Assembly (NCBI GenBank): GCA_040006675.1
Contig: JBDTWM010000056.1
Coordinates: 1-17,620, forward strand
Direction of reading: 5' to 3'
DNA from: Austwickia sp040006675
GTDB taxonomy: Bacteria; Actinomycetota; Actinomycetes; Actinomycetales; Dermatophilaceae
Length of the DNA stretch: 17,620 nucleotides
Part shown: piece by piece, positions 6,675 through 14,724 of the stretch
How the letters are laid out: each line of letters begins with the position of its first letter
Position numbering within the stretch: the stretch's first letter is position 1
Notes under the pieces: model-generated
The model's input: the letters and a program-made list of their open reading frames with translations, nothing else
Database searches by the model: none
Told to the model about the DNA's origin: nothing
Position numbers and translations under genes: made by a program

Positions 6675-7732
6675 GACGAACCTCCGGGGGTGTCGCGCTC
6701 GGGTTGGCTCTCGTCGGGCACGATCATCGTCCCGATGCCCTCGCCGGTGAAGACCTCCAGCAGCAGCGAGTGGGGGGCCCGCCCGTCGATCACGTGCGCC
6801 TGGGGGACGCCGCCGTCCACCGCGCGCACGCAGGCTTCGAGTTTGGGGACCATCCCGGAATCCACCGAGGCCAGCATGCGACGGGCCTCGCCGACAGGAA
6901 GCTGGGACAACAGGCTGGCCGGGTCGGGCCACGCGGCGTAGACGCCCTCCACGTCGGTGAGCACGACGAGCTTGCGGGCCCGCAGCGCCACCGCCAGCGC
7001 GGAGGCGGCCGTGTCCGCGTTGACGTTGAGCACCCCGTCACCGTCGAGCGCAGGAGCGACCGTGGAGACTACGGGGATACGTCCTGCGGCGAGGATGTCC
7101 TCGACGGCGGAGGGATTCACCTGGACGACGTCGCCGACGAGGCCGATGTCCTCCAGTATGCCGCCGACGTCGGCCCCGCGGCGCACCGCTCCGAAGAGGT
7201 GGGCGTCCTCCCCCGATAGGCCGACCGCGATCGGCCCGTGTTCGTTGAGCAGGCCGACGAGCTGGCGGCCCACCTGCCCGACGAGCACCATCCGCACGAC
7301 GTCCATCACCTCAGGAGTGGTCACGCGCAGCCCGGCCTTGAATTCGCTGACGATGCCCAGCCGTGTGAGCATCGCGCCGATCTGCGGACCGCCACCGTGC
7401 ACGACGACGGGCCGCAGCCCCGCGTATCGCAGGAACGCGACGTCGTGGGCGAAGGCGCGCCTGAGGTTGTCGTCGACCATGGCGTTGCCGCCGTACTTGA
7501 TCACGACCAGCGCTCCGTGGAAACGCTCGAGCCAGGGCAGGGCATCCACGAGGGTCTGCGCCTTGGTGGCCGCCACCGCGAGCGTGGTCTGGTCGCGCAG
7601 GGTGGCCAGGTGCTGGGAGGCCGCGCGGCGGCGATCGTCGTCCCGGGTGACGCGGACTGCATGGCCGCCGACGACGAGGTCCGCCGGGTGGTTCGCGCGG
7701 TCGCTCGCAGGCGTGTTCGTGGGATCGGTCAT
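6671..7732 (-). CDS. argB: Acetylglutamate kinase with extended N-terminus
   Basis: Phosphorylates N-acetylglutamate with ATP, usually the arginine-inhibited control step of the pathway. Amino-acid-kinase fold motifs are clear: KYGGNAM (79-85), HGGGPQ (112-117), a conserved NADTAA stretch and GMVPK near the C-terminus. The product is 353 residues, while the family is usually about 290-305; the excess lies in the first 50-55 residues, ahead of the recognisable start AATKAQTLVDALPWLERFHG. The ATG at 7732 is 16 bp after argJ and has only a weak purine-rich element upstream. GTG codons inside the extension (for example at residue 53) also lack good ribosome sites, so the true start is uncertain. 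N-terminal helices contribute to arginine feedback in some homologues. Confidence 0.92.
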   Translation of the reverse strand: MTDPTNTPASDRANHPADLVVGGHAVRVTRDDDRRRAASQHLATLRDQTTLAVAATKAQTLVDALPWLERFHGALVVIKYGGNAMVDDNLRRAFAHDVAFLRYAGLRPVVVHGGGPQIGAMLTRLGIVSEFKAGLRVTTPEVMDVVRMVLVGQVGRQLVGLLNEHGPIAVGLSGEDAHLFGAVRRGADVGGILEDIGLVGDVVQVNPSAVEDILAAGRIPVVSTVAPALDGDGVLNVNADTAASALAVALRARKLVVLTDVEGVYAAWPDPASLLSQLPVGEARRMLASVDSGMVPKLEACVRAVDGGVPQAHVIDGRAPHSLLLEVFTGEGIGTMIVPDESQPERDTPGGSS

Positions 7733-7748
7733 GAGAGGAAGGTCTCGC

Positions 7749-8900
7749 TCACGTGGTGTAGGCGGAGTTCTCGTGGACGTAGGCGTGGGTGAGGTCGTTG
7801 GTCCAGATCGTGACGTCGGCATCGCCCGCCTTGAGGTCGATCACGACGTGGACCTCGCGCGCGGTGAGGTCGACAAGGGCCCTGTCCTCGCCGACGCCGC
7901 TGTCGCGACAGACCCAGACGCCGTTGACGGCGACGTCGAGCGTGGTCGCGTCGAACGCGGCACGCGTCGTGCCCACGGCGGCGATGATGCGACCCCAGTT
8001 GGGGTCGCGGCCGAAGATCGCGCACTTGAAGAGGTTGCTGCGAGCCACCGCCCGCGCCACTTCGAGCGCGTCGTCCTCGCTCGCCGCGCGCTGGACGCAG
8101 ATGGCGATGTCGTGCGCGGCGCCCTCGGCGTCGCGGATGAGCTGCTGGGCCAGGTCGGCGCACACGGCACGCAGCGCCTCGGTGAGTTCGTCCGCGGACG
8201 GCTGCACGCGCGACGCCCCGGAGGCGAGCACCACGACCGTGTCGTTGGTGGACATGCAGCCGTCGGAGTCGATGCGGTCGAAGGTCGTCCGGGTGGCCTC
8301 GTGCAGGGCGGCGCTCAGGTGCCCGTGGGTCGCCTCGGCGTCAGTGGTGAGGATGACGAGCATCGTCGCGAGCCCTGGCGCCAACATCCCGGCGCCCTTG
8401 GCCATCCCGCCGACCGACCACCCGTCGGCGACGTAGGTCGACTCCTTGGCGTGCGTGTCGGTCGTCATGATGGCATGGGCCGCGTCGGTGCCCCCATCGG
8501 GTGAGAGGGCTTGGGCGGCGAGGTCGGTGCCGCTCGCCAGCTTGTCCATCGGAAGCCGCTCACCGATGATGCCGGTCGAGCAGACGATGACGTCGCCCGC
8601 GGAGCACTGCAGGCGCGCGGCCGTCTGCTCGGCCGTGGCGTGCGTGTCGGCGAAACCCTCCGGGCCGGTGCAGGCGTTGGCGTTACCCGCGTTGAGGATG
8701 ACGACGTCGGCGCGGCCGTCGGCGAGGACCTGGCGACTCCAGGTGACCGGTGCCGCCTCGACCCGGTTCGTCGTGAACACACCGGCCGCGACGTGCTCCG
8801 GGCCGTCGTTGACCAGGAGTGCGACGTCCGGTTTACCGGACGCTTTGATCCCAGCCGCGACGCCGGAGGCGCGGAACCCGGCGGGAAAGGTGATGCTCAC
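7749..8900 (-). CDS. argJ: Bifunctional ornithine acetyltransferase / N-acetylglutamate synthase
   Basis: Transfers the acetyl group from acetylornithine to glutamate, recycling it for the pathway; bifunctional members also make N-acetylglutamate from acetyl-CoA. The 383-residue precursor is of normal size. The autocleavage site is visible as LAPGLATMLV, with T179 as the expected new N-terminal nucleophile of the beta chain, and the oxyanion-hole pair T109-G110 lies in STGIIGERLP. The GTG start overlaps the argC stop (GTGA) and the N-terminus SITFPAGFRASGVAAGIK matches the family. ArgJ normally makes a separate ArgE deacetylase unnecessary. Whether this copy also has the synthase activity cannot be told from the sequence. 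Confidence 0.96.
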   Translation of the reverse strand: MSITFPAGFRASGVAAGIKASGKPDVALLVNDGPEHVAAGVFTTNRVEAAPVTWSRQVLADGRADVVILNAGNANACTGPEGFADTHATAEQTAARLQCSAGDVIVCSTGIIGERLPMDKLASGTDLAAQALSPDGGTDAAHAIMTTDTHAKESTYVADGWSVGGMAKGAGMLAPGLATMLVILTTDAEATHGHLSAALHEATRTTFDRIDSDGCMSTNDTVVVLASGASRVQPSADELTEALRAVCADLAQQLIRDAEGAAHDIAICVQRAASEDDALEVARAVARSNLFKCAIFGRDPNWGRIIAAVGTTRAAFDATTLDVAVNGVWVCRDSGVGEDRALVDLTAREVHVVIDLKAGDADVTIWTNDLTHAYVHENSAYTT

Positions 8901-9940
8901 GGCGCTACCCCCACGGTGGGCAGTCCGGTCGTCTCGGGCAACCCGAACGCGATGTTGAGGCACTGCACGACCGCCCCGGCCGTGCCCTTCGTGAGGTTGT
9001 CCTCGGCTGCGACGACGATGACGCGTCCCGCGTGCGCGTCGACGGCCACCTGCATCGTGACGACATTGCTGCCGAGCACGTCGCCGGTGGCAGGCCACCG
9101 GCCGTCGGGGAGGAGGTGCACAAACGGCTCGTCGGCGTAGGCGGCCTCCCACACCTCCCGTACGGCCGCGGCGTCGGCTCCCGGCGCCAGGCGAGCCGTG
9201 CACGTGGCGAGGATCCCCCGCGACATCGGGGCGAGGGTCGGCGTGAACGAGACGGTCACCGGCTGCCCGGCGGCCCGGGAGAGGTTCTGCTCGATCTCCG
9301 GGCAGTGCCGGTGGCTGCCTCCCACCCCATAGGGGCTCATCGAGCCCATCACGGGCGAGGCGAGCAGGTTCGCCTTGAGCGCCTTGCCTGCCCCGGACGT
9401 GCCGGAGGCGGCCACGACGACCATGTCCTCGGGTGCGAGCACCCCGGCAGCGAGACCGGGGGCGAGCGCGAGGCTGATGCCGGTCGGGTAGCAGCCGGGT
9501 GCCGCGATCCGACGGGCCCCCACGAGGTGGTCACGCTGCCGGCCGCCCCCTGCCAGCGGCAACTCGGGAAGGCCGTACGGCCAGGACCCCGCGTACGGCG
9601 TGTCGTAAAACCGTTCCCACGCTTCGACATCGGTCAGGCGAAAGTCGGCCCCGCAGTCGACGATCACGAGGTCGTCGGGAAGCTGCGCGGCGAGCGCCGC
9701 GGACGCGCCGTGCGGCAGCGCCAGCACGACCGCGTCGTGCCCGCCGAGGCTGTCGGCGGTGGTGTCGGCGAGAATCCGGTCGGCGAGGGGGAAGAGATGT
9801 GGATGGTGGTCGGCCAGCGGCGTCCCGGCGTTGGCCGACGCGGTGAGCGCGCCGATCTCGAACTCAGGATGCGCCGCCAAGAGGCGCAGCACCTCTCCTC
9901 CGGCATACCCGCTGGCCCCGGCCACAGCGATCGACGTCAT
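8897..9940 (-). CDS. argC: N-acetyl-gamma-glutamyl-phosphate reductase
   Basis: NADPH-dependent reductase that converts N-acetylglutamyl-5-phosphate to the semialdehyde. The 347-residue product begins with a Rossmann motif GASGYAG (8-14) and has the catalytic cysteine C150 in APGCYPTG; the SPYGVGGSHRHCPEI region near residue 215 is also typical. It is the first gene of the arg operon. The ATG at 9940 is preferred over the in-frame ATG at 9952 because the shorter form matches the family N-terminus (TSIAVAGASGYAGG). Neither start has a Shine-Dalgarno, but a TATGTT box 7 bp before 9940 would place the RNA start at the ATG itself, suggesting leaderless translation. Confidence 0.96.
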   Translation of the reverse strand: MTSIAVAGASGYAGGEVLRLLAAHPEFEIGALTASANAGTPLADHHPHLFPLADRILADTTADSLGGHDAVVLALPHGASAALAAQLPDDLVIVDCGADFRLTDVEAWERFYDTPYAGSWPYGLPELPLAGGGRQRDHLVGARRIAAPGCYPTGISLALAPGLAAGVLAPEDMVVVAASGTSGAGKALKANLLASPVMGSMSPYGVGGSHRHCPEIEQNLSRAAGQPVTVSFTPTLAPMSRGILATCTARLAPGADAAAVREVWEAAYADEPFVHLLPDGRWPATGDVLGSNVVTMQVAVDAHAGRVIVVAAEDNLTKGTAGAVVQCLNIAFGLPETTGLPTVGVAP

Positions 9941-9975
9941 ACGGATAAACATACACGCCGCCGTAAAGTCATGCA
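9938..9975 (-). promoter_or_regulatory. Candidate argC promoter and ArgR operator region
   Basis: On the minus strand a -10-like TATGTT (9953-9948) ends 7 bp before the argC ATG; no convincing -35 box is seen 16-19 bp further up. In an otherwise very GC-rich window this patch is AT-rich. On the plus strand it holds three related hexamers: CATACG (9938-9943), CATACA (9950-9955) and CATGCA (9970-9975). ArgR sites are AT-rich and built from short half-sites, so these could be operator halves, but they are in the same orientation and do not form the classic palindrome. The promoter call is moderate and the operator call weak. Confidence 0.4.
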
Positions 9976-9987
9976 GCCCCGGTAGGT

Positions 9988-10027
9988 GTCACCCGCAGCG
10001 TTCCCCGTCCATCAGGGACGCGGTGAC
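9988..10027. repeat. Bulged inverted repeat between the SDR gene and argC
   Basis: GTCACC-C-GC (9988-9996) can pair with GCGGTGAC (10020-10027) with one bulged C, and GTCC (10007-10010) pairs with GGAC (10016-10019) around a 5-base loop. The two stems are separated by 10 unpaired bases on one side. No T-run follows on either strand. It lies 33 bp after the dehydrogenase stop codon and about 35 bp upstream of the proposed argC -10 box. It could help end transcription of the pheST-SDR operon or could be chance. Confidence 0.3.
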
Positions 10028-10059
10028 TATTTGATCACCCCGGGAACCCCTTCGGTCGG

Positions 10060-10854
10060 TCAGTCTTCGACGACCGGGTCGCCCCGACCGTACGAGGTGA
10101 GCGTCACCGTCCGAGCGTTCGGGGCCAGGCCCCGCGCAGCCAGCGCCTCCAGAGCCTCCACGGTGTCCACGCCGGCGCGGACGAACCGCCCCGACCAGGC
10201 GTCCAAGCGCCCCGACGCCAGAGCCAGGGCCAGCTCGCAGACGTCCGCCGGATCGGTCCACTCGGTCCGGCCGTCGTGCGAGCGCATGCTCGCCGTCATG
10301 TCGGTGCGCACCACCCCGGGCATGAGGTCGAACGCGTACACGCCCCGGTTCCGACCGGACAGGTGCGCCGACCCCGTCACGCGGGCGAGCGCCGACTTGC
10401 CCACGCAATAGGCGCTCGACACCCCGTCCGCGCGGGTCCCCGCCCCCGAGTTGAGGTTGAGGATGCGCCCGGATCCTGCGGCCAGCATCGAGGGCAACAC
10501 CGCGCGCGTGAGCAGGTACGGACCGCGCACGTTCACCTCGACGGTCCGCCACCACGCGCCCGGGTCGCTCTCCTCCAGCGGCACCTCGGGGTCGAGCAGG
10601 CCGGCGTTGTTGACCAGAACGTCGATGCGTCCGTGCCGGTCCAGCACGTCGGTGACAAAGGAGCTCACGGCAGCCTCGTCAGTCACCTCCACCGCGGCGA
10701 CCGGCCACGGGAGATCCGTACGCCCATGGGCCGAGCAGCCTTCGACGGCGTACCCGCCGGACGCGAACGCGTCCGCCAGGCGCCCGCCGATCCCTCGGGA
10801 GGCACCGGTGATCACCGCCACCGGCACCCGGCCACGTCCTGGGGTCGGGGTCAC
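10060..10854 (-). CDS. Short-chain dehydrogenase/reductase, substrate unknown
   Basis: Classical SDR-family oxidoreductase of 264 residues. The cofactor motif TGASRGIG (16-23) and the NNAG motif (82-85) are intact. The catalytic tetrad is complete: N108, S136, Y149 and K153 (YCVGK), with the usual 13-residue Ser-Tyr spacing. The MPGVVRTDM segment also fits the fold. Arginine after the serine in the glycine motif suggests NADP(H), but this is only a tendency. Nothing in the sequence identifies the substrate. The GTG start overlaps the pheT stop by 4 bases (GTGA) without a clear Shine-Dalgarno, so it is probably translated by coupling to pheT. The open frame upstream of this start lies inside pheT and is not coding. 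It could be a general aldehyde or ketone reductase; a link to phenylalanine or arginine metabolism is not shown. Confidence 0.9.
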   Translation of the reverse strand: MTPTPGRGRVPVAVITGASRGIGGRLADAFASGGYAVEGCSAHGRTDLPWPVAAVEVTDEAAVSSFVTDVLDRHGRIDVLVNNAGLLDPEVPLEESDPGAWWRTVEVNVRGPYLLTRAVLPSMLAAGSGRILNLNSGAGTRADGVSSAYCVGKSALARVTGSAHLSGRNRGVYAFDLMPGVVRTDMTASMRSHDGRTEWTDPADVCELALALASGRLDAWSGRFVRAGVDTVEALEALAARGLAPNARTVTLTSYGRGDPVVED

Positions 10855-13484
10855 GACCGCTGATCCGCGCCAGTCGCCTCGCGCGCCCGCGACACCGCCC
10901 GGTCTCGCGCCGCCGAGACCTCCTCGGTGGTCAACGTGCGATCCGCTGCGCGGAAGGTGAGCCGGTAGGCCAGCGACTTGCGACCCTGGCCGATCTGGTC
11001 CCCGCGATACACGTCGAATAACCCCAGGGTCTCCAGCTCGTCGCCCGCGCCTTCGTGCAGCGCGGCCTCGACCGCCGCCGCGGGCACGGCCTCGTCGACC
11101 ACCAGCGCGACATCGGTGTTCGCCGGTGGGAACGTCGACAGCGGCGTGACCTGCACTGCCGCGCCGCCGGCCGCGACCAGCGCATCCAGGTCCAGCTCCC
11201 CCACGCAGGTGCGAGCGGGCAGCTCCAGGGCCGCGCACACCTTCGGGTGCAGCTCGCCGGCGTACCCCATGACCACCCCGTCACCCGTGAGAAGCCGGGC
11301 GCAGCGCCCCGCGTGCCAGGGCGCCTGGTCGCGCTCCGTCTCAGGCCTCAGCGCCACCCCGAGCGCCCGGCCCAGCGACAGCGCGTACGAGATGGCGTCG
11401 CCGGCCTGATAGGTGCGCGCCGGGCCGAACGGGTCGGCCGGCTCGGCCGCGCCGGTCAGCGCCCACGCCACGTGGTACGGCTGGTCCGGCACCGCCGCCA
11501 GCATCGCCTGCAGGGTCTGCTCGTCGGGTCGGACTCCGACGGCCGCCAGCGGCGCTTTCGACCCGTCGATCCTGGCGTGGAACACCGTCCCGACCTCGAA
11601 GAGCCCGATGTCGCGCAGCCCGCGTCCCACATTGAGCCGCAACGCCCCGAGCAGCGAGTCCAGCACCGCGGTCCGCAGCAGTGGGTGCGTATCCGCGAGA
11701 GGGTTCGCGAGGCGCACGGCGTCGCGCCGAGGGTCGTCCGTCGCGTAGCCGAGCTGATCGAACAGCTCCGGCGCGATGAACGGGTAGGACCACACCTCCG
11801 TCAGGCCCAGCCCGGCGAGCGCCGAGTTCGCGTTGCGCGCGACCCGCTGGGCGCGCGTGAGGCCCCGGCCGCCAGGTGCGACGGGCAGGACGGACGGGAT
11901 GCGTTCGTACCCGCGGATGCGGGCGACCTCCTCGATCAGGTCCGGCCCGTTGAGCAGGTCGGGACGCCACGGCGGGGAGACCACGCGGACGTGGCAGAAC
12001 CCGCTGCCGCCCCCCGCCCTGGTCGGGTGGGTGATCTCCTGGACGCCGCAGCCGATGGCCCGCAGCGCTCCGACGACGCTGTCGTGGTCCAGCCCCTCGG
12101 GCGGGGCATCCAGCGCGGGGGACCCCGGCTCGATCAGCCGCCACGCGTCCGCGGTGTCGAACGTGACGTCCGAGGTGGGCTCGCGCCGGTCGACGTCCGT
12201 CGCGCCCGCGTCGGCGATGCCCCCGCCGAGGGTGACCAGCATCCGCGCCGCCAGCTCGGCGACGGCCGCCGTCATCGCCGGGTCGACGCCCCGTTCGAAG
12301 CGCTTGCTCGCCTCGGTCGAGAGCTTGTGTCGCCGTGAGCTGCGGGCGATACTCACCGGATCGAAATGGGCCGCCTCGATGAGCACATTGCGCGTATCCC
12401 CGGTGACCTCGCTGGTCGCGCCGCCGATGACTCCCGCAATCGCGAGCGGGACGCTGCCGCCGTCGGTGATCAACAGATCTTGGGGGTCGAGCGTGCGCAA
12501 CACGTCGTCCAGCGTCGTCAGCGTCTCCCCGGCGCGGGCCCGCCGGACGTCGATCGCCCCCGACAGCGTGTCGAGATCGAACGCGTGCAGCGGCTGCCCG
12601 GTGAGCAGCATCAGGTAGTTCGTCACGTCGACGACCAAGCTGATCGGCCGCATCCCCAGCTGGGTGAGGCGCAGGCGCAGCCACGCCGGGCTCGTCGCCG
12701 AAGCGTCGACATCGCGCACGATCCGGGCGACGTACCGGTCGCAGCCGGCATGGTCGTGGATACGCGATTCGTCGACGAGCCGCACCTCGTAGCCCCTCCC
12801 GTTCGCCGGCGGCGGCTGCACCGCCTGCGGCCCGACCGGGTCGACGAACGCCTCCGGCCGTCCGAGCGCCAGCGCGTACTCGCGAGCGATCCCCCGCATC
12901 GAGAAGCAGTAGCCCCGATCAGGGGTGACGTTGACCTCGACGACCTCCTGGTCGAGACCCATCAGCCCGATCGCGTCCTCGCCGGGCTCCAGCGAGGCGA
13001 CCAGCCCCGGGTCGTCCGCGAAGTAGCGGCTCAAGACGATGATCCCGTCGTGGTCGTCGCCGATGCCCAGCTCGCGTTCGGAGCAGATCATCCCGTTACT
13101 GGGGTGTCCGTACGTCCTCCGCGAGGAGATCTCGAAGCCTCCGGCGAGTACCGCCCCGGGCAGGCACACGACCACCAGGTCGCCAACCTCGACGTTATGC
13201 GCTCCGCACACGATCTCTTGGCTGACCGTCTCGTCGCCGTCGGCCGCGGCGCGTTGCCCGTGGCATCCCACGTCCACGTGGCAGAAGTGGATGGTCTTGC
13301 CGTTCTTCTGCGGCTCGTCGGTCGTGTCCAGGACACGGCCCACCACGAGGGGGCCGCGCACCTCACGCCCGGACAAACCCTCTTCCTCCAGGCCCACTCG
13401 CACGAGGTCGCGGGCGACGTCGACGCCGGCCGGGGTCGCGTCCAGGCCCACGAGCTCCGCGAGCCATGCTGTCGGCGCGCGCAT
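10851..13484 (-). CDS. pheT: Phenylalanine--tRNA ligase, beta subunit
   Basis: Beta subunit of the alpha2-beta2 class II enzyme that charges tRNA-Phe; it carries tRNA-binding and editing domains. The 877-residue product is somewhat longer than the usual 800-840. Domains in order are: an N-terminal helix (RAPTAWLAELV), an EMAP/OB-type tRNA-binding domain (about 40-165, with CGAHNVEVGD and NGMICSERELG), the B3/4 editing domain (mid-protein), B5, the catalytic-like core, and the C-terminal ferredoxin-like anticodon-binding domain (about 782-877, starting LSTFPPANTD). Part of the extra length is an insert near residues 75-88 in the OB domain. The ATG overlaps the pheS stop by one base (TGATG), with GGAG just upstream, so equal synthesis of both subunits is likely. 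The 3' end overlaps the SDR gene. Confidence 0.97.
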   Translation of the reverse strand: MRAPTAWLAELVGLDATPAGVDVARDLVRVGLEEEGLSGREVRGPLVVGRVLDTTDEPQKNGKTIHFCHVDVGCHGQRAAADGDETVSQEIVCGAHNVEVGDLVVVCLPGAVLAGGFEISSRRTYGHPSNGMICSERELGIGDDHDGIIVLSRYFADDPGLVASLEPGEDAIGLMGLDQEVVEVNVTPDRGYCFSMRGIAREYALALGRPEAFVDPVGPQAVQPPPANGRGYEVRLVDESRIHDHAGCDRYVARIVRDVDASATSPAWLRLRLTQLGMRPISLVVDVTNYLMLLTGQPLHAFDLDTLSGAIDVRRARAGETLTTLDDVLRTLDPQDLLITDGGSVPLAIAGVIGGATSEVTGDTRNVLIEAAHFDPVSIARSSRRHKLSTEASKRFERGVDPAMTAAVAELAARMLVTLGGGIADAGATDVDRREPTSDVTFDTADAWRLIEPGSPALDAPPEGLDHDSVVGALRAIGCGVQEITHPTRAGGGSGFCHVRVVSPPWRPDLLNGPDLIEEVARIRGYERIPSVLPVAPGGRGLTRAQRVARNANSALAGLGLTEVWSYPFIAPELFDQLGYATDDPRRDAVRLANPLADTHPLLRTAVLDSLLGALRLNVGRGLRDIGLFEVGTVFHARIDGSKAPLAAVGVRPDEQTLQAMLAAVPDQPYHVAWALTGAAEPADPFGPARTYQAGDAISYALSLGRALGVALRPETERDQAPWHAGRCARLLTGDGVVMGYAGELHPKVCAALELPARTCVGELDLDALVAAGGAAVQVTPLSTFPPANTDVALVVDEAVPAAAVEAALHEGAGDELETLGLFDVYRGDQIGQGRKSLAYRLTFRAADRTLTTEEVSAARDRAVSRAREATGADQRS

Positions 13485-14617
13485 CAGATCTCCATCCCGA
13501 ACTGCGCGGAGAACCGCGCGTCACCCTCGACGAGGTCGTGCATGTCGCCGACGGCGTTGCGCAGCTGCACCGTGCGGTCGATGCCCATCCCGAACGCGAA
13601 CCCGCTGTATACGTCGGGGTTCACGCCGCACGCGCGCAGCACGTTGCGGTTGACCATCCCGCACCCTCCCCATTCGATCCAGCCGGTGCCGGCGCAGGTA
13701 CGGCATTCGTCGTCGCTCTTGGCCGTCGGGCGCTCACCTCCACACACCCAGCACTGGAAGTCGAGCTCCGCGCTCGGCTCCGTGAACGGGAAGAACGACG
13801 GGCGCAGCCGCGTCGACAGCCCCGCGCCGAACATTGCCTGCGCCAGATAGTCCAGCGTCCCCTTGAGGTGCGCCATCGTCAGGTGCTTGTCCACGGCCAA
13901 GCCCTCGACCTGATGGAACACCGGGGTATGCGTCGCGTCCAGCTCGTCGGTGCGGTAGACCCGGCCAGGGACCGCCACATAGACGGGCAGATCCCGCTGC
14001 AACCCCGTCGTGTCCAGGTGCAACAGTGTTCGGGCCTGCACCGGCGACGTGTGGGTGCGCAGCACCAGCCCGGAGTCGGGCGGGTCGACGAAGAAGGTGT
14101 CTTGCATCTGCCGGGCCGGATGGTCCGGCGCGAAGTTGAGCGCGTCGAAGTTGAACCATTCCGCCTCGACCTGGGGGCCATCGGCGATCTCCCAGCCCAT
14201 CCCGACGAAGATGTCCTGGATCCGCTCGGTGACCAGACTGATCGGATGGCGCGACCCGAAGCGGCGGTGCGCCGGCACGACCGTGACGTCGATCGTCTCT
14301 TCGACGAGGATCCGCTCGTCACGCTCCGTCTCCAGCTCGGCCTGTCGGGCGGCCAGCGCCGTGGCGACGCGCCCCCGAGCGGCACCGACACGCTTGCCGG
14401 CATCGGCTTTGGCGCTCGGGGGCAGGCCGCCGATTTCGCGGTTGGCGAGCGCCAGCGGGCTTTTCTCCCCGCAATGCGCGAGCCGGGCGGCCTTGAGGGC
14501 GCCGAGGTCCACCGCCTGCGCGAAGGCGTCGAGAGCCGCGACGACATCGCCCTCGATGCGCCCCGGGTCGAGGGCGCCGACATCGACGGGGCCGTCCTGG
14601 GTATTCGGTCTGGACAC
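13484..14617 (-). CDS. pheS: Phenylalanine--tRNA ligase, alpha subunit, with four-cysteine insert
   Basis: Catalytic alpha subunit of PheRS. The 377-residue product has the N-terminal coiled-coil region (about 1-105), motif 2 around GRVYRTDELDATHTP (218-232), FFPFTEPSAE (275-284) and motif 3 FAFGMGIDR (340-348). Between FTEPSAE and the conserved WIEWGGCGMV (313-322) lies an insert with C289-x2-C292 and C305-x2-C308, the spacing of a small zinc-ribbon or zinc-knuckle; E. coli PheS lacks it. Related inserts occur, as I recall, in some other actinobacteria. The start is GTG; AGGATCGAGGG just upstream offers both a ribosome site and, as TAGGAT, a possible -10 box. It precedes pheT directly and follows the kinase gene after 107 bp. 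Confidence 0.97.
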   Translation of the reverse strand: MSRPNTQDGPVDVGALDPGRIEGDVVAALDAFAQAVDLGALKAARLAHCGEKSPLALANREIGGLPPSAKADAGKRVGAARGRVATALAARQAELETERDERILVEETIDVTVVPAHRRFGSRHPISLVTERIQDIFVGMGWEIADGPQVEAEWFNFDALNFAPDHPARQMQDTFFVDPPDSGLVLRTHTSPVQARTLLHLDTTGLQRDLPVYVAVPGRVYRTDELDATHTPVFHQVEGLAVDKHLTMAHLKGTLDYLAQAMFGAGLSTRLRPSFFPFTEPSAELDFQCWVCGGERPTAKSDDECRTCAGTGWIEWGGCGMVNRNVLRACGVNPDVYSGFAFGMGIDRTVQLRNAVGDMHDLVEGDARFSAQFGMEI

Positions 14618-14623
14618 CCCTCG

Positions 14624-14651
14624 ATCCTATGCAGACGGTTCTCGGGGTCGC
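14624..14651 (-). promoter_or_regulatory. Candidate pheST promoter
   Basis: On the minus strand TAGGAT (14629-14624), a strong actinobacterial -10 hexamer, lies 6 bp before the pheS GTG. GCGACC (14651-14646), 16 bp upstream of it, shares three positions with TTGACN and is a weak -35. If used, the RNA would start at or next to the GTG, giving a leaderless or nearly leaderless pheS message. The same bases also read as a purine-rich ribosome site (AGGATCGAGGG) for a longer transcript, so the two readings compete. The proposed -35 falls in one arm of the adjoining stem-loop. Confidence 0.4.
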
Positions 14652-14680
14652 GCGGGGGTTTCGTCCCCCGGACGGCGACC
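14646..14680 (-). other. Stem-loop between the kinase gene and pheS
   Basis: GGTCGC (14680-14675 on the minus strand) pairs with GCGACC (14651-14646), and GGGGG (14669-14665) pairs with CCCCC (14658-14654) around the loop ACGAAA. Unpaired bases separate the stems (5 on one side, 2 on the other). Eleven G-C-rich pairs should make a stable structure. No T-run follows, so it is not a standard terminator. It may still slow read-through from the upstream kinase gene, and no leader peptide rich in Phe codons was seen that would make it a classical attenuator. Confidence 0.5.
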
Positions 14681-14724
14681 GCGCTCTGGACGTGCGGTTG
14701 GCTGCGCGGCGCCCGGCGCGGACA

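Noticed and set aside
5439..6941. A 500-codon plus-strand open frame opposite argD
   Set aside because: It is antisense to a gene with full catalytic motifs; no ribosome site or known domain was seen.
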